From Cohnella sp. WQ 127256 (lineage in GTDB: Bacteria; Bacillota; Bacilli; Paenibacillales; Paenibacillaceae): 64,000 bases of DNA. The stretch is from contig NZ_JAMZCY010000001.1 in assembly GCF_024519285.1 (NCBI RefSeq), forward strand, positions 558,001-622,000, given 5' to 3'. The translations under genes and the position numbers were made by a program. Of this stretch, positions 8,060-16,892 are shown in pieces (within the stretch, counting starts at the first letter, position 1; every line of letters starts with the position of its first letter). A model generated the notes under the pieces. It made no database searches and was not told the origin of the DNA. It was given only the letters and a program-made list of their open reading frames with translations.

Positions 8060-9184
8060 TTGGATAACGTTAGAATCGGTATTGTTGGTCTAGGGAACAT
8101 GGGTACAGGGCATGCGCAGTATTTGATTGAAGGTCAAGTTAAAGGGGCGAAACTAGTTGCAGTTAGCGACTTTAGACTTGAGCGCTTGAAGCAGGTTAAT
8201 GAGCAATGGGGGGACTGTGTCCAAACGTTCGAAACGCCTGAAGCGATGTATCGCTCTGGCGCCGTTGATGGTGTTCTGCTCTGTACCCCCCACTACGATC
8301 ACCCGGCACAAGCGATCGAAGCGTTTAAGCATGGACTTCATGTTCTAGTTGAGAAGCCTGCTGGAGTCTATACTCGGCAAGTACGTGAAATGAACGAAGC
8401 AGCAGCGGCTAGTGGCAAAGTCTATGGCATTATGTACAATCAGCGCATGAATCCTCTATATATGAAGCTACGGGATTTGATCCATTCAGATGAGCTCGGA
8501 GAAATCCGACGTATGAATTGGATTATAACGAATTGGTACCGCTCTCAAGCGTATTATAACTCTGGTGGCTGGAGAGCGACTTGGGCTGGTGAGGGCGGTG
8601 GGGTGCTTATTAATCAGGATCCCCATCAGTTGGATTTGTGGCAGTGGGTAACAGGTCTTATGCCGACGCGAATTCGTGCATTTTGTTCCTTTGGCAAGCA
8701 CCGTGATATAGAAGTAGAGAACGATGTGACAGCCTATGCCGAATATGAGAACGGAGCAACTGGGGTTTTTGTTACGTCTACTTATGATTGCCCAGGTACG
8801 AACCGTCTAGAAATATCTGGAGATCGCGGTAAAATCGTCATCGAGGAAGACCAAATGACGTTCTGGAGATTACGTCAATTAGAGTCAGAATTTAACCGTG
8901 ACAATACGAGCGCATTCGCTCAACCAGAAATATGGAAATGTGACATTCCTGTAGCGAAGGGTGGCACTCAGCACATGGAAATTACGCAAAATTGGACGAA
9001 CGCAATCCTTGATGGAACCCCATTGCTCGCTCCAGGTGAAGATGGAATAAAAGGCTTGACCCTTTCCAACGCGATGCTGCTGTCTACTTGGACGGACAAT
9101 TGGGTGGAGCTACCGATCGATGAGGATTTGTTCTATCACAAGCTGCAAGAGCAAATCTCTCAATCAAAGGCTGCCAAACGATAA
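8060..9184 (+). CDS. Gfo/Idh/MocA-family NAD(P)-dependent oxidoreductase
   Basis: The 374-residue protein has an N-terminal Rossmann fold (GLGNMG, 10-15), the family's EKPAG (98-102, catalytic Lys99), and the GGGVLINQDPHQLDL segment (about 179-193) with the active-site His189 and Asp192. Such enzymes oxidise or reduce sugars, inositols, sugar acids or glycosides. It is the first gene of a probable eight-gene operon for sugar-acid catabolism and is followed by a second family member. The TTG start is supported by AAGGAGA seven bases upstream and no competing ATG. The exact substrate is unknown; a uronate, aldonate or keto-glycoside fits the neighbours. Confidence 0.88.
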   Translation: MDNVRIGIVGLGNMGTGHAQYLIEGQVKGAKLVAVSDFRLERLKQVNEQWGDCVQTFETPEAMYRSGAVDGVLLCTPHYDHPAQAIEAFKHGLHVLVEKPAGVYTRQVREMNEAAAASGKVYGIMYNQRMNPLYMKLRDLIHSDELGEIRRMNWIITNWYRSQAYYNSGGWRATWAGEGGGVLINQDPHQLDLWQWVTGLMPTRIRAFCSFGKHRDIEVENDVTAYAEYENGATGVFVTSTYDCPGTNRLEISGDRGKIVIEEDQMTFWRLRQLESEFNRDNTSAFAQPEIWKCDIPVAKGGTQHMEITQNWTNAILDGTPLLAPGEDGIKGLTLSNAMLLSTWTDNWVELPIDEDLFYHKLQEQISQSKAAKR

Positions 9185-9195
9185 GGAGAATGAGA

Positions 9196-10269
9196 ATGTC
9201 TCAAGCGAATGGTATGAACTATGCGCCGCAAGGGAAACCAAGTCCGGTTGTTGGGCGAGGAGAGTTTGTGTTCGCAGCTATGTCTCTTGATCACGGGCAC
9301 ATCTATGGAATGTGCAATGGATTGCAAGAGGCAGGTGCAACATTGAAATGGGTTTATGATCCAGATCCTGTTAAGGTTCGTAGCTTTATCGAAACGTACC
9401 CGCATGTGCAAGTGGCGAAGTCTGAGCTGCAAATTTTACAAGACCCTGAGGTATCGCTTATCGCTGCTGCGGCTATACCTAATCTTCGCGGTCCGCTTGG
9501 TGTGAAGGTGATGGAGCATGGCAAAGATTATTTCACCGACAAAACTCCGTTTACAGAAATGGAGCAGCTTGAGCAAGCGAAGCGTACCGTCGAATTAACT
9601 GGGCGCAAATATTCGGTTTATTATAGTGAGCGACTTCATGTGGAAAGTGCAGTGTTTGCTGGACAATTAATACAGGATGGAGCCATTGGGCGTGTCGTGC
9701 AGGTGCTTGGACTTGGACCACACCGATTGAATGCGACTCAAAGACCGGATTGGTTTTTCAATCGTCAGCAATATGGAGGAATTCTATGTGACATCGGCAG
9801 CCATCAGATTGAGCAGTTTCTGTCTTATGCTGGCTGCAGTGATGCAGAAGTGGTTAATAGCAAAGTGGCGAATTACAACAACAAGAACTATCTAGAGCTC
9901 GAGGATTTCGGGGATGCGAGTCTAGTAGGTGACAATGGCTCGACAAATTATTTTCGCGTCGATTGGCTGACACCTAACGGTCTATCTACTTGGGGCGATG
10001 GCCGTACGGTCATCATGGGGACGAGTGGTTATATTGAATTGCGTAAATACGTGGATATCGCACGGAGCTCTAATGGAGACCAGCTTTATATAGTAAATAA
10101 TGAGGGTGAGTTTCATATGGAGCTTGGAGGTAAGGTGGGATATCCCTATTTCGGTCAACTCCTATTAGATAGCTTGAATCGAACAGAGAATGCGATGACG
10201 CAAGCACATACGTTCAAAGCAGCAGAACTGTGCCTACAAGCGCAAGCGAGAGCGATTCGCATCGAATAA
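9196..10269 (+). CDS. Gfo/Idh/MocA-family oxidoreductase (second copy)
   Basis: The 357-residue protein shows the family layout: nucleotide-binding N-terminus, DKTPF in place of the usual EKP (about 115-120), and GGILCDIGSHQIEQFL with the active-site Asp and His. The N-terminal region is unusual. It has a leader of about 20 residues before the first strand, and SLDHGHIYGM where the canonical GxGxxG turn is expected, so cofactor binding may differ. It is divergent from the preceding gene, not a recent duplicate. AAGGAG lies one base before an ATG at 9190 but seven bases before 9196, so the latter is chosen. It probably works on the product or substrate of its neighbour. Confidence 0.85.
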   Translation: MSQANGMNYAPQGKPSPVVGRGEFVFAAMSLDHGHIYGMCNGLQEAGATLKWVYDPDPVKVRSFIETYPHVQVAKSELQILQDPEVSLIAAAAIPNLRGPLGVKVMEHGKDYFTDKTPFTEMEQLEQAKRTVELTGRKYSVYYSERLHVESAVFAGQLIQDGAIGRVVQVLGLGPHRLNATQRPDWFFNRQQYGGILCDIGSHQIEQFLSYAGCSDAEVVNSKVANYNNKNYLELEDFGDASLVGDNGSTNYFRVDWLTPNGLSTWGDGRTVIMGTSGYIELRKYVDIARSSNGDQLYIVNNEGEFHMELGGKVGYPYFGQLLLDSLNRTENAMTQAHTFKAAELCLQAQARAIRIE

Positions 10270-10299
10270 GAAGTACTATTAAGAGGAGGAGCTCGCCCT

Positions 10300-11175
10300 A
10301 TGATGAAGCTTTCGATATTTACAGTAGCAACGCCGGAATTGAATCCAGTCGAGCTTGCGGCCGCAGCAAAGCAAGCGGGTATTCAAGGGGTAGAATGGAG
10401 ATACACGGAAACTCCTGATCATCTAGCAGAGGAAGTACCCTCATTCTGGGGTAACAATCGTTGTACGATTTCTCCTTCTGGTGGTCAAGATGAGCTGGAT
10501 CGTTTCAAGGCAGCGGCAGAACAATATGGCATCCAAAATGTAAGTGTTACTCCGTACTTGCAAGCGGGTGATTTGGCAGCGACGGAGAAGGTGCTACAAG
10601 CCGCACAGTATATGGGGGCATCATTCATTCGTCTAGGCGTTCCTGGCTATGATCGCAGGAAGACGTATACCGAATTATTCGAGCTAGCACGAGCCTATTT
10701 GAAAGAGGCAGAAGGGCTCTGCCGGAAATATGGAATCAAAGGCTTGATCGAGATTCATCATGGGACCCTCTCTGCCTCAGCTTCTGGGGCACGTAGACTG
10801 GTTGAGGGTCATGATCCGAACTTTATTGGCGTGCTTTTCGATCCAGGTAATACGGTCCATGAAGGCTTTGAGAATTACAAAATGTCTTTGGAATTACTAG
10901 GTCCTTACCTGGCACATGTACATGTGAAAAATGCAGGTTGGCAGGTGAAAGAGACAACTGAGGATGGAAGTACAGTATGGCATTCCGAGTGGAAAGGTCT
11001 CAAGGAAGGTATGGTTCCTTGGAGACAGGTGATCGCTGATTTGATCGCTGTCGGTTACGATGGTTATTTGGGAGTCGAGGATTTCAGTAAACAGTTTGCG
11101 GACTCCCCTTCGATGCTTAACCATTTTTCCGAATATATCGGAGGTTTGTTGGTGGAGCTTCAGTCTAATGTTTGA
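10300..11175 (+). CDS. sugar phosphate isomerase/epimerase-like TIM-barrel protein
   Basis: The 291-residue protein of the xylose-isomerase-like TIM-barrel (AP endonuclease 2) superfamily shows the four metal-ligand regions in order: Glu151 (GLIEIHHG), Asp181 (GVLFDPGN), His207 (AHVHVKN) and Glu260 (YLGVEDF). Relatives are inositol and sugar epimerases, isomerases and dehydratases, and they are often encoded beside Gfo/Idh/MocA dehydrogenases, as here. It overlaps the AraC-type regulator gene by eight bases. A strong GAGGAGG precedes the double ATG. The reaction is not predictable from sequence alone. Confidence 0.85.
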   Translation: MMKLSIFTVATPELNPVELAAAAKQAGIQGVEWRYTETPDHLAEEVPSFWGNNRCTISPSGGQDELDRFKAAAEQYGIQNVSVTPYLQAGDLAATEKVLQAAQYMGASFIRLGVPGYDRRKTYTELFELARAYLKEAEGLCRKYGIKGLIEIHHGTLSASASGARRLVEGHDPNFIGVLFDPGNTVHEGFENYKMSLELLGPYLAHVHVKNAGWQVKETTEDGSTVWHSEWKGLKEGMVPWRQVIADLIAVGYDGYLGVEDFSKQFADSPSMLNHFSEYIGGLLVELQSNV

Positions 11176-12031
11176 GTTTAATTATCGAACGATCGGGTTG
11201 TTCGAGCCCGTATTTCATTCCCATACGTATTATGAAGTTTATTATTTTCACGAGGGCAAATGCAATTATTTAATCGGAGATACAATCTACAATCTCGCTC
11301 CAGGTGATCTCATCCTCATGTATGGAATGACGCTACATTGCCCTAAGATTGATCCTGCGGTTCCCTATATTCGCTCCATTATTCATTTTGACCCAGCCCT
11401 TCTTCGTCCTTACCTGGAATTGCCGCAGGCTGTCCCTGTTATGCAGCCCTTTGAGCAATTTAAAAATTACCGACTTTGCTTGCGAGGGGCAGACAAAGTG
11501 GAGCTAGAGCGGATTTTGGAAGTGATGCAGGGGCATCGACAGCGAGGGGGTCAAGTCGGGGAGAGTCGGTTAATACTGGCATTCGTGGATTTGTTGAACT
11601 TTGTCTATGATCGGTGTCTTCAGCCTCTAAGTGAGCAGAGGGAGTTCCCTACCGACAAGGAGAAGTCCGTGCAGGATGTTATCGCTTTGCTTGAAGATCG
11701 ATATACGGACGATGAATTGAACATGGAGCGGCTACAGCAGGAGCTTCATCTAAGCAAATCCTATTTGGCCAAAATATTTAAAGAAGTAACGGGTGTTACG
11801 ATATTCGAGTATGTGTATCGCAAGCGTATCAATGAGGCTAAAATCTTATTCCTGCTACATCCAAGCTTGGCTGTGACGGAAGTATCCTTGCGGCTTGGCT
11901 TCAAGCATCTTGCTCATTTCAGTAGGCTATTCAAACAGCAGGCTGGACTAACGCCTGAACGTTACAAAAAGCAGTTGAAGGAACAACGCACGTCAATACA
12001 GAGGGTGGGAATGGCGGATGAATTTATTTGA
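11168..12031 (+). CDS. AraC-family transcriptional regulator with cupin sensor domain
   Basis: The 287-residue protein has an N-terminal cupin-like sugar-sensing domain (HSHTYYEVYYFHEGKC, APGDLILM) and two C-terminal AraC helix-turn-helix motifs (about 190-285, with LQQELHLSKSYLAKIFKEVTG and a second containing LGFKHLAHFSRLFK). The start at 11168 is chosen because GGTGGAG lies nine bases before it and upstream codons only overlap the isomerase gene. It overlaps genes on both sides (8 bases before, 14 bases after), so it is embedded in the catabolic operon and probably activates it in response to the pathway's sugar. Confidence 0.9.
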   Translation: MFEFNYRTIGLFEPVFHSHTYYEVYYFHEGKCNYLIGDTIYNLAPGDLILMYGMTLHCPKIDPAVPYIRSIIHFDPALLRPYLELPQAVPVMQPFEQFKNYRLCLRGADKVELERILEVMQGHRQRGGQVGESRLILAFVDLLNFVYDRCLQPLSEQREFPTDKEKSVQDVIALLEDRYTDDELNMERLQQELHLSKSYLAKIFKEVTGVTIFEYVYRKRINEAKILFLLHPSLAVTEVSLRLGFKHLAHFSRLFKQQAGLTPERYKKQLKEQRTSIQRVGMADEFI

Positions 12032-12785
12032 TCTCAAAGGGAAGACGGCTGTTGTTATTGGCGGATCTTCTACATTAGGTGGAGTAATGGCTGAAGCATT
12101 AGCTGCTTATGGTGCGAATGTTGCGTTGACGGGTCGTAAAGTAAAAAATGCGGAGCCGGTTCAATCTAGGATCGAAGCAGCGGGTGGGCAAGCTCGGAGT
12201 TATGCGGTCGAAGCGACGTCGAAACAGGACCTAGAGAGGCTGCTTCAAGAGGTGATGGCTTGGACCGGTGGGGTTGACGTTCTGCTCAATTGTCCAGGCG
12301 TGAACAGTGTGACTCCATTCTTCGATATTGAAGAAGCGGAATGGGATCGGATTATTAATGTGAACGCCAAGAGTGTCTTGCTGGCTTGTCAGGTGTTCGG
12401 TAAGCATATGGTCGATAGGGGGCTTGGAGGTAGTATTGTTAACTTGTCCTCTGTATCTTCAACCCTTCCGTTATCGCGGGTTTTTACATATTCGGTATCT
12501 AAAGCCGCTGTTAATAATATGACCCAATTTCTCGCTCGCGAATTCGCTCCTGCCCGGGTTAGGGTGAATGCGATTATTCCAGGCTTTTTCCCTGCGGTGC
12601 AAAATCGGGCGATCTTGTCTGAGGAGCGAGTGTCGTCGATAATGGCGCATACCCCAATGAAAAGATTTGGAGATCCCTCGGAGCTACAGGGCGCTGCTGT
12701 TTATTTAGCCTCGGAGAAAGCCTCCGGATTCGTCACGGGTTCACTACTTCGAGTGGATGGTGGTTTCGGAGCGATGACCATTTAA
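12018..12785 (+). CDS. SDR-family oxidoreductase, candidate D-mannonate oxidoreductase
   Basis: This is a classical short-chain dehydrogenase of 255 residues, with glycine motif GGSSTLGG (15-22), NCPG at 91-94 in place of the common NNAG, Asn115, Ser145 region, and catalytic Tyr158/Lys162 (YSVSK). The C-terminus VDGGFGAMTI is typical of the family. In Bacillus subtilis fructuronate reduction (UxuB/YjmF) is done by an SDR. This gene sits directly before mannonate dehydratase, so oxidoreduction between D-fructuronate and D-mannonate is the leading hypothesis. A gluconate or other sugar-acid 5-dehydrogenase is the alternative. It overlaps the AraC gene and ends 52 bases before uxuA. Confidence 0.85.
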   Translation: MNLFDLKGKTAVVIGGSSTLGGVMAEALAAYGANVALTGRKVKNAEPVQSRIEAAGGQARSYAVEATSKQDLERLLQEVMAWTGGVDVLLNCPGVNSVTPFFDIEEAEWDRIINVNAKSVLLACQVFGKHMVDRGLGGSIVNLSSVSSTLPLSRVFTYSVSKAAVNNMTQFLAREFAPARVRVNAIIPGFFPAVQNRAILSEERVSSIMAHTPMKRFGDPSELQGAAVYLASEKASGFVTGSLLRVDGGFGAMTI

Positions 12786-12837
12786 TAAAATGCTGTAACT
12801 TTTGTAGTTCATTCAGGAAAGGGAGTGCCGGAGTTAG

Positions 12838-13905
12838 ATGCAAATGACTTTTCGTTGGTATGGAGATAGTGATCCGGTGAAGCTGTGGCAAATTCGGCAA
12901 ATTCCCGGAGTGACTGGAATTGTTAGTGCGATCTATGATGTTCCAGTGGGTGAAGAATGGCCGATTGAGAAAATAATGGAGTTGAAGACGAAGGTTGAAG
13001 CTGCAGGACTTTCCCTTAGCGTTATTGAAAGCGTACCTGTGCATGAGCACATTAAGCTAGGACTTCCAGATCGGGATCGCTTAATCGATAATTATGGTCG
13101 AACGCTTCGTAATCTGGCTCAAGCAGGAGTGGGTATTGTTTGTTATAACTTCATGCCTGTATTCGATTGGACGAGGTCTCAGCTAGATTATGAGCTGGAG
13201 GATGGCTCGAATGCGCTCATCTATGAGGATGAGGTCGTTCAACGCATGAATCCTCTGAGCGGAGAGCTGCAGCTACCGGGTTGGGATAGTAGCTACAGGA
13301 AAGAGGATCTTCGGTTGTTATTCGATCAGTATGCCACAGTAGATCATGAGAAGCTGTGGGATAATCTGTCTTATTTCGTAAAAGCGATTATGCCTATTGC
13401 GGAGGAAGCTGGCGTCTTAATGGCGATTCATCCGGATGATCCACCTTGGCCAATATTCGGGCTCCCGCGCATTATTACCGATGGCGATGCTCTACAACGA
13501 TTTGTTCAGCTCTATGACAGTCCTGTAAACGGGCTCTGTCTATGTAGTGGCTCCCTTGGGGCGAATCCTGCTAATGATATACCGGCACTTATTCGTCAGT
13601 TCGGAGCGGAAGGCAAGATCAACTTCATGCATGCTCGGAATATTAAATTTACAGGCGAGCGATCTTTCCAAGAATCAGCTCACCTGTCATCTGCAGGTTC
13701 GCTCGACATGGCGGAGATCGTTAGAGCATTAAGGGATGTTCATTATATAGGACCTGTCCGTCCAGACCACGGCCGTATGATATGGGGCGAGACGGGGAAA
13801 CCGGGCTATGGCTTATATGATCGCGCTCTGGGAGCTGTTTACTTGAACGGGATGTGGGAAGCTCTGACCAAGGAGCGCGCAGCGTCTAATCAGGATTATC
13901 CGTAG
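12838..13905 (+). CDS. uxuA: mannonate dehydratase
   Basis: This enzyme converts D-mannonate to 2-keto-3-deoxy-D-gluconate, the central step of glucuronate breakdown. The 355-residue length and the pattern [14 protein letters not shown] at the start are characteristic of UxuA. So are the [13 protein letters not shown] segment, [40 protein letters not shown] and [11 protein letters not shown]; the His, Cys and Asp in these segments are the metal-site residues. GGAGTTAG lies just before the ATG. Its product is phosphorylated and cleaved by the kinase and aldolase encoded next. Uronate isomerase (UxaC) is not in the window. Confidence 0.95.
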   Translation: MQMTFRWYGDSDPVKLWQIRQIPGVTGIVSAIYDVPVGEEWPIEKIMELKTKVEAAGLSLSVIESVPVHEHIKLGLPDRDRLIDNYGRTLRNLAQAGVGIVCYNFMPVFDWTRSQLDYELEDGSNALIYEDEVVQRMNPLSGELQLPGWDSSYRKEDLRLLFDQYATVDHEKLWDNLSYFVKAIMPIAEEAGVLMAIHPDDPPWPIFGLPRIITDGDALQRFVQLYDSPVNGLCLCSGSLGANPANDIPALIRQFGAEGKINFMHARNIKFTGERSFQESAHLSSAGSLDMAEIVRALRDVHYIGPVRPDHGRMIWGETGKPGYGLYDRALGAVYLNGMWEALTKERAASNQDYP

Positions 13906-13936
13906 AATAGTCAAAATACAGTATATTAATGCAGGG

Positions 13937-13974
13937 ATTAAACGCTATCATCCTTTGCTTCGTGGTGGTAAAAT
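13937..13974 (+). promoter_or_regulatory. possible promoter with cre-like box before eda-kdgK
   Basis: The 129-base gap between uxuA and eda holds an extended -10 element TGGTAAAAT (13966-13974) with no good -35. Just upstream is ATTAAACGCTATCA (13937-13950), which matches the CcpA cre consensus at 12 of 14 positions. This could give eda and kdgK their own glucose-repressed promoter. No terminator is seen after uxuA, so read-through is equally possible. Confidence 0.35.
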
Positions 13975-14034
13975 GGGATGCGTTGGTTATTTCAGAAGGT
14001 TAAACACAACTCTACCCACCAAAGGAGCTTTCTT

Positions 14035-14679
14035 ATGCCCTCAGAACTTATGCAAGCCTTATCTCGCGAGAAGATTGTTGCTATCATTCGTGGTATTTCC
14101 GCAAAGTCTGGTGACGCTACAGCTAAAGCGTTAGCAGATGGTGGAATCGTGTTCCTCGAAGTTACTTTGAATACAGATGGTGCACTGGACATGATCTCGC
14201 GGTTTCGCGAAGAATATACAGGGCGCCTACGTATTGGAGCGGGCACAGTTCTTGATCTAGGACAAGCCAAGGAAGCCATCGCTGCGGGCGCTGAATATAT
14301 TATTTCACCTAACTTAGATGAAGAGGTCATCTATCACGGCGTCGAACAAGGTGTTGAGGTATGGCCTGGAACGATGACGCCTACAGAAATTGTCCGCGCT
14401 TATAAGGCTGGTGCTTCTGCTGTGAAAGTGTTCCCAATGGGTTCTCTTGGGATCAACTATTTGAAAGAAATTCGTGCTCCTCTGAATCATATTCCTATGG
14501 TTGCTACCGGTGGAGTTAATTTGCAAAATATTAATACCGTCCTTGATGCGGGTGCGATTGCCGTTGGATTGGGTGGAAATCTTGTAGATAAGCAGCTTGT
14601 GACAGATGGGAAATTCGAAGAATTGCAGAAGCTTGCTCGAGCCTTCGTAAATGAGGTCCAAGGGGCGAAGGCGGTATGA
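14035..14679 (+). CDS. eda: KDPG/KHG aldolase (2-keto-3-deoxy-6-phosphogluconate aldolase)
   Basis: The enzyme cleaves 2-keto-3-deoxy-6-phosphogluconate to pyruvate and glyceraldehyde-3-phosphate. The 214-residue class I aldolase shows the conserved Glu42 (FLEVTLNT), GAGTVLD (68-74), the Schiff-base Lys131 in AVKVFPMG, and the phosphate-binding ATGGVN loop. ATG 14035 is preferred over an upstream start at 13978 because AAAGGAG lies seven to eight bases before it, and the family begins near MPSELMQAL. It overlaps kdgK by four bases (ATGA), so the two are translated together. Confidence 0.95.
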   Translation: MPSELMQALSREKIVAIIRGISAKSGDATAKALADGGIVFLEVTLNTDGALDMISRFREEYTGRLRIGAGTVLDLGQAKEAIAAGAEYIISPNLDEEVIYHGVEQGVEVWPGTMTPTEIVRAYKAGASAVKVFPMGSLGINYLKEIRAPLNHIPMVATGGVNLQNINTVLDAGAIAVGLGGNLVDKQLVTDGKFEELQKLARAFVNEVQGAKAV

Positions 14680-15662
14680 GTTCCTTAAGGGAAGCGGATG
14701 TCGTTACGATAGGCGAGAGCATGGTGTTAATGCAACCGATGAGTGAAGGCTCGCTAGCTTATGCTCCCTTATTTACTCGTTCCATTGCAGGTGCCGAATC
14801 GAATGTGTCCATTGGTTTGTCCAGATTAGGCTTCAAGGTACGCTGGATTAGCCGATTGGGCGCTGATCCATTCGGTGATGTCATCTTGTCCACTTTAGCT
14901 GGAGAAGGCATAGACGTCTCGCTAGTGGAAAGAGATGCTGCATATCCTACTGCAATCTATTTCAAAGAATTTAAGGGCTACGGGGATCCGAATGTTTATT
15001 ATTATCGTAAAGGCTCAGCGGTTAGCCGGTTAACTCCTCGTGATGTGGAAGCTTCATGGCTGCAAGGTGCCAAGCATTTGCATGTGACCGGGATTACACC
15101 TGCTCTTGGACCCGAGACGGGAGATGCGGTCAAGGAGCTGATGAAGCAAGCCCGTCAGCATGGGATGACGATTTCCTTCGATCCGAACTTACGTCGTAAG
15201 CTTTGGGGGGAAGAGGAAGCGCGGGCTACGCTGCTCTCCTTGATTCCACTATGCGATATTTTCTTGCCGGGCATCGAAGAAGCAGAGTTTCTTGTTGGCG
15301 AGAAAGCTGAAACCGAATATGGTCCTCATTTTCTCAAGCTCGGCGCTAAAGTTGTCGTTCTTAAGCTGGGTGAGCGAGGCTCCATGGGATTTATCGGGGA
15401 TCACTCCGTTACGGCAGCTCCGTTCCCGGTGACGCGAATCGTAGATACTGTCGGTGCGGGTGACGCCTTTGCTGCTGGATTCCTGTCGGGGTTCTTGGAC
15501 AACGGTGGCGATCTAGAGCACGATGATCACCTGCTGAAAGCGTTGGAACGGGCAAACTTCATGGGGTCCTTGGCGACACAGTACAAAGGGGATTGGGAAG
15601 GCCTTCCGAAGCGTGATGAGTTAGATAGACTTCTATCTGGTGGAAAAGAAATTACGAGATAA
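14676..15662 (+). CDS. kdgK: 2-keto-3-deoxygluconate kinase (PfkB family)
   Basis: The kinase phosphorylates 2-keto-3-deoxygluconate with ATP, feeding the aldolase encoded just before. The 328-residue ribokinase-fold protein has GESMVLMQP at the N-terminus, the substrate motif RSIAGAESNVSIGLSRLG (35-52), NPNLRRKLW-like SFDPNLRRKLW (167-177), and the anion-hole/catalytic motif DTVGAGDAFAAGF (257-269, Asp263). A sugar kinase of another specificity is possible, but uxuA and eda beside it make KDG the clear choice. It is the last gene before a strong terminator. Confidence 0.93.
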   Translation: MSSLREADVVTIGESMVLMQPMSEGSLAYAPLFTRSIAGAESNVSIGLSRLGFKVRWISRLGADPFGDVILSTLAGEGIDVSLVERDAAYPTAIYFKEFKGYGDPNVYYYRKGSAVSRLTPRDVEASWLQGAKHLHVTGITPALGPETGDAVKELMKQARQHGMTISFDPNLRRKLWGEEEARATLLSLIPLCDIFLPGIEEAEFLVGEKAETEYGPHFLKLGAKVVVLKLGERGSMGFIGDHSVTAAPFPVTRIVDTVGAGDAFAAGFLSGFLDNGGDLEHDDHLLKALERANFMGSLATQYKGDWEGLPKRDELDRLLSGGKEITR

Positions 15663-15672
15663 TAAATAAAGA

Positions 15673-15714
15673 ACAACCGAGCGAAGTGCGAAGCCCTTCT
15701 GCTCGGTTGTTTTA
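15673..15714 (+). terminator. intrinsic terminator of the sugar-acid operon
   Basis: ACAACCGAGC pairs with GCTCGGTTGT across a 17-18-base loop, followed by TTTT. The A-rich 5' side may also let it serve the convergent adenosine deaminase gene. Confidence 0.8.
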
Positions 15715-15735
15715 ACATAGGGCTGCTGAAACCCT

Positions 15736-16791
15736 TTATTGAGGGATGTCGATGGAGTCGTATACCCCGAGTTTATTGAGTATTTTCTCGAAGTCACGTC
15801 TTAGCATAGCCTTCTCGTCGTCCTCCAGGAATGATGCCTCCACTCCGTTCATGATTAGCTTCGTGATTTCTTTAATCGTGAATCCGAATTTCTCGGCGAT
15901 AATTTGATATTCCTTCGTAAGGTTGGTTCCAGAAACTCCAGGATTATCTGTATTGATCGTCAATACGATTCCCTGATCGAAATAATCCCGAATCGGATAA
16001 GAGCTCCAGTCATATACCGCTTTGGTTTGAATATTGCTTGTCGGACATAGCTCCAAGGGTATTTTTTGCTCCCGTATGATGTCCATGAGCTCTGAATTTT
16101 CCCTTAGTCGAACGCCGTGGCCAATTCTTCTTGCTCCGAGATGTGTTATTGCTTCTTTGATATTCTCAGAACCAGCAGCTTCGCCAGCATGAATGGTGAC
16201 AGGGATCTGAAGCTTACGCGCAACTGCAAATACTTCACGGAATAACCCAGCAGGAAACTTCGTTTCATCTCCAGCTAAATCTACAGCAACTAATCCGTGT
16301 CCAAGAAATAGGGAAGCTGCTTCAACGACAGCAATATTCATTGCAACGGTGTGATTCCTCATACAGATGGCAATCACTCGAGCTTTAACACCGAATTGGG
16401 ATTCTCCTTGTCTTAAGCCTTGGATCACGTGGTGAATCGTATCCGCAGTGGATAATCCATTCCTCCGATGCAATTGTGGGGCGAAACGAACTTCGATATA
16501 TTTAATCTGATGCTCGGCTGCTTGCCCTACGACCTCGTATGCAACCTGCTCAAGAGATTGTTTGGTTTGCAGAAAAGGAAGCACGAAATCGAATTTCATA
16601 AGGTACTCCGTTAAGCTTGTGCAGTTTTCCTCAACTTGAACATAAGGAATTAATTCGAATGCATTTTCCGATGGTAGGGAAATCCCTTGATCTTCAGCAA
16701 GCTTTAGGAGGGTAGTAGGTTGAACGCTACCATCTAAATGGACATGCAAATCAACCTTGGGTAATTCTGACAATAAGCGTGAGATATTCAT
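15736..16791 (-). CDS. add: adenosine deaminase
   Basis: The enzyme hydrolyses adenosine to inosine and ammonia in purine salvage. The 351-residue amidohydrolase has the zinc motif HVHLDG (His16 and His18), IHAGE with the catalytic Glu, GHGVRL, and NTDNPGV with the conserved Asp pair. An adenine deaminase of the same family is a less likely alternative. GGAGGT precedes the ATG. It is transcribed alone, convergent with the uronate operon and divergent from an AraC-type regulator, and it appears unrelated to the sugar genes around it. Confidence 0.92.
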   Translation of the reverse strand: MNISRLLSELPKVDLHVHLDGSVQPTTLLKLAEDQGISLPSENAFELIPYVQVEENCTSLTEYLMKFDFVLPFLQTKQSLEQVAYEVVGQAAEHQIKYIEVRFAPQLHRRNGLSTADTIHHVIQGLRQGESQFGVKARVIAICMRNHTVAMNIAVVEAASLFLGHGLVAVDLAGDETKFPAGLFREVFAVARKLQIPVTIHAGEAAGSENIKEAITHLGARRIGHGVRLRENSELMDIIREQKIPLELCPTSNIQTKAVYDWSSYPIRDYFDQGIVLTINTDNPGVSGTNLTKEYQIIAEKFGFTIKEITKLIMNGVEASFLEDDEKAMLRRDFEKILNKLGVYDSIDIPQ

Positions 16792-16847
16792 TCAGCTTAC
16801 CTCCATTAATGTTAGGTGTTAGATAATATAACATTATATCAGAGGAT

Positions 16848-16866
16848 CGAGTAAATGTGTTACTCG
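16848..16866. promoter_or_regulatory. inverted repeat upstream of AraC-type gene
   Basis: CGAGTAA and TTACTCG are separated by five bases, a perfect 7-bp dyad 27 bases before the regulator start and 57 bases from the add start. It could be an operator or a leader hairpin; no factor can be named. Confidence 0.35.
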
Positions 16867-16892
16867 TATACGTGATTAATCAGGAGGATCCG

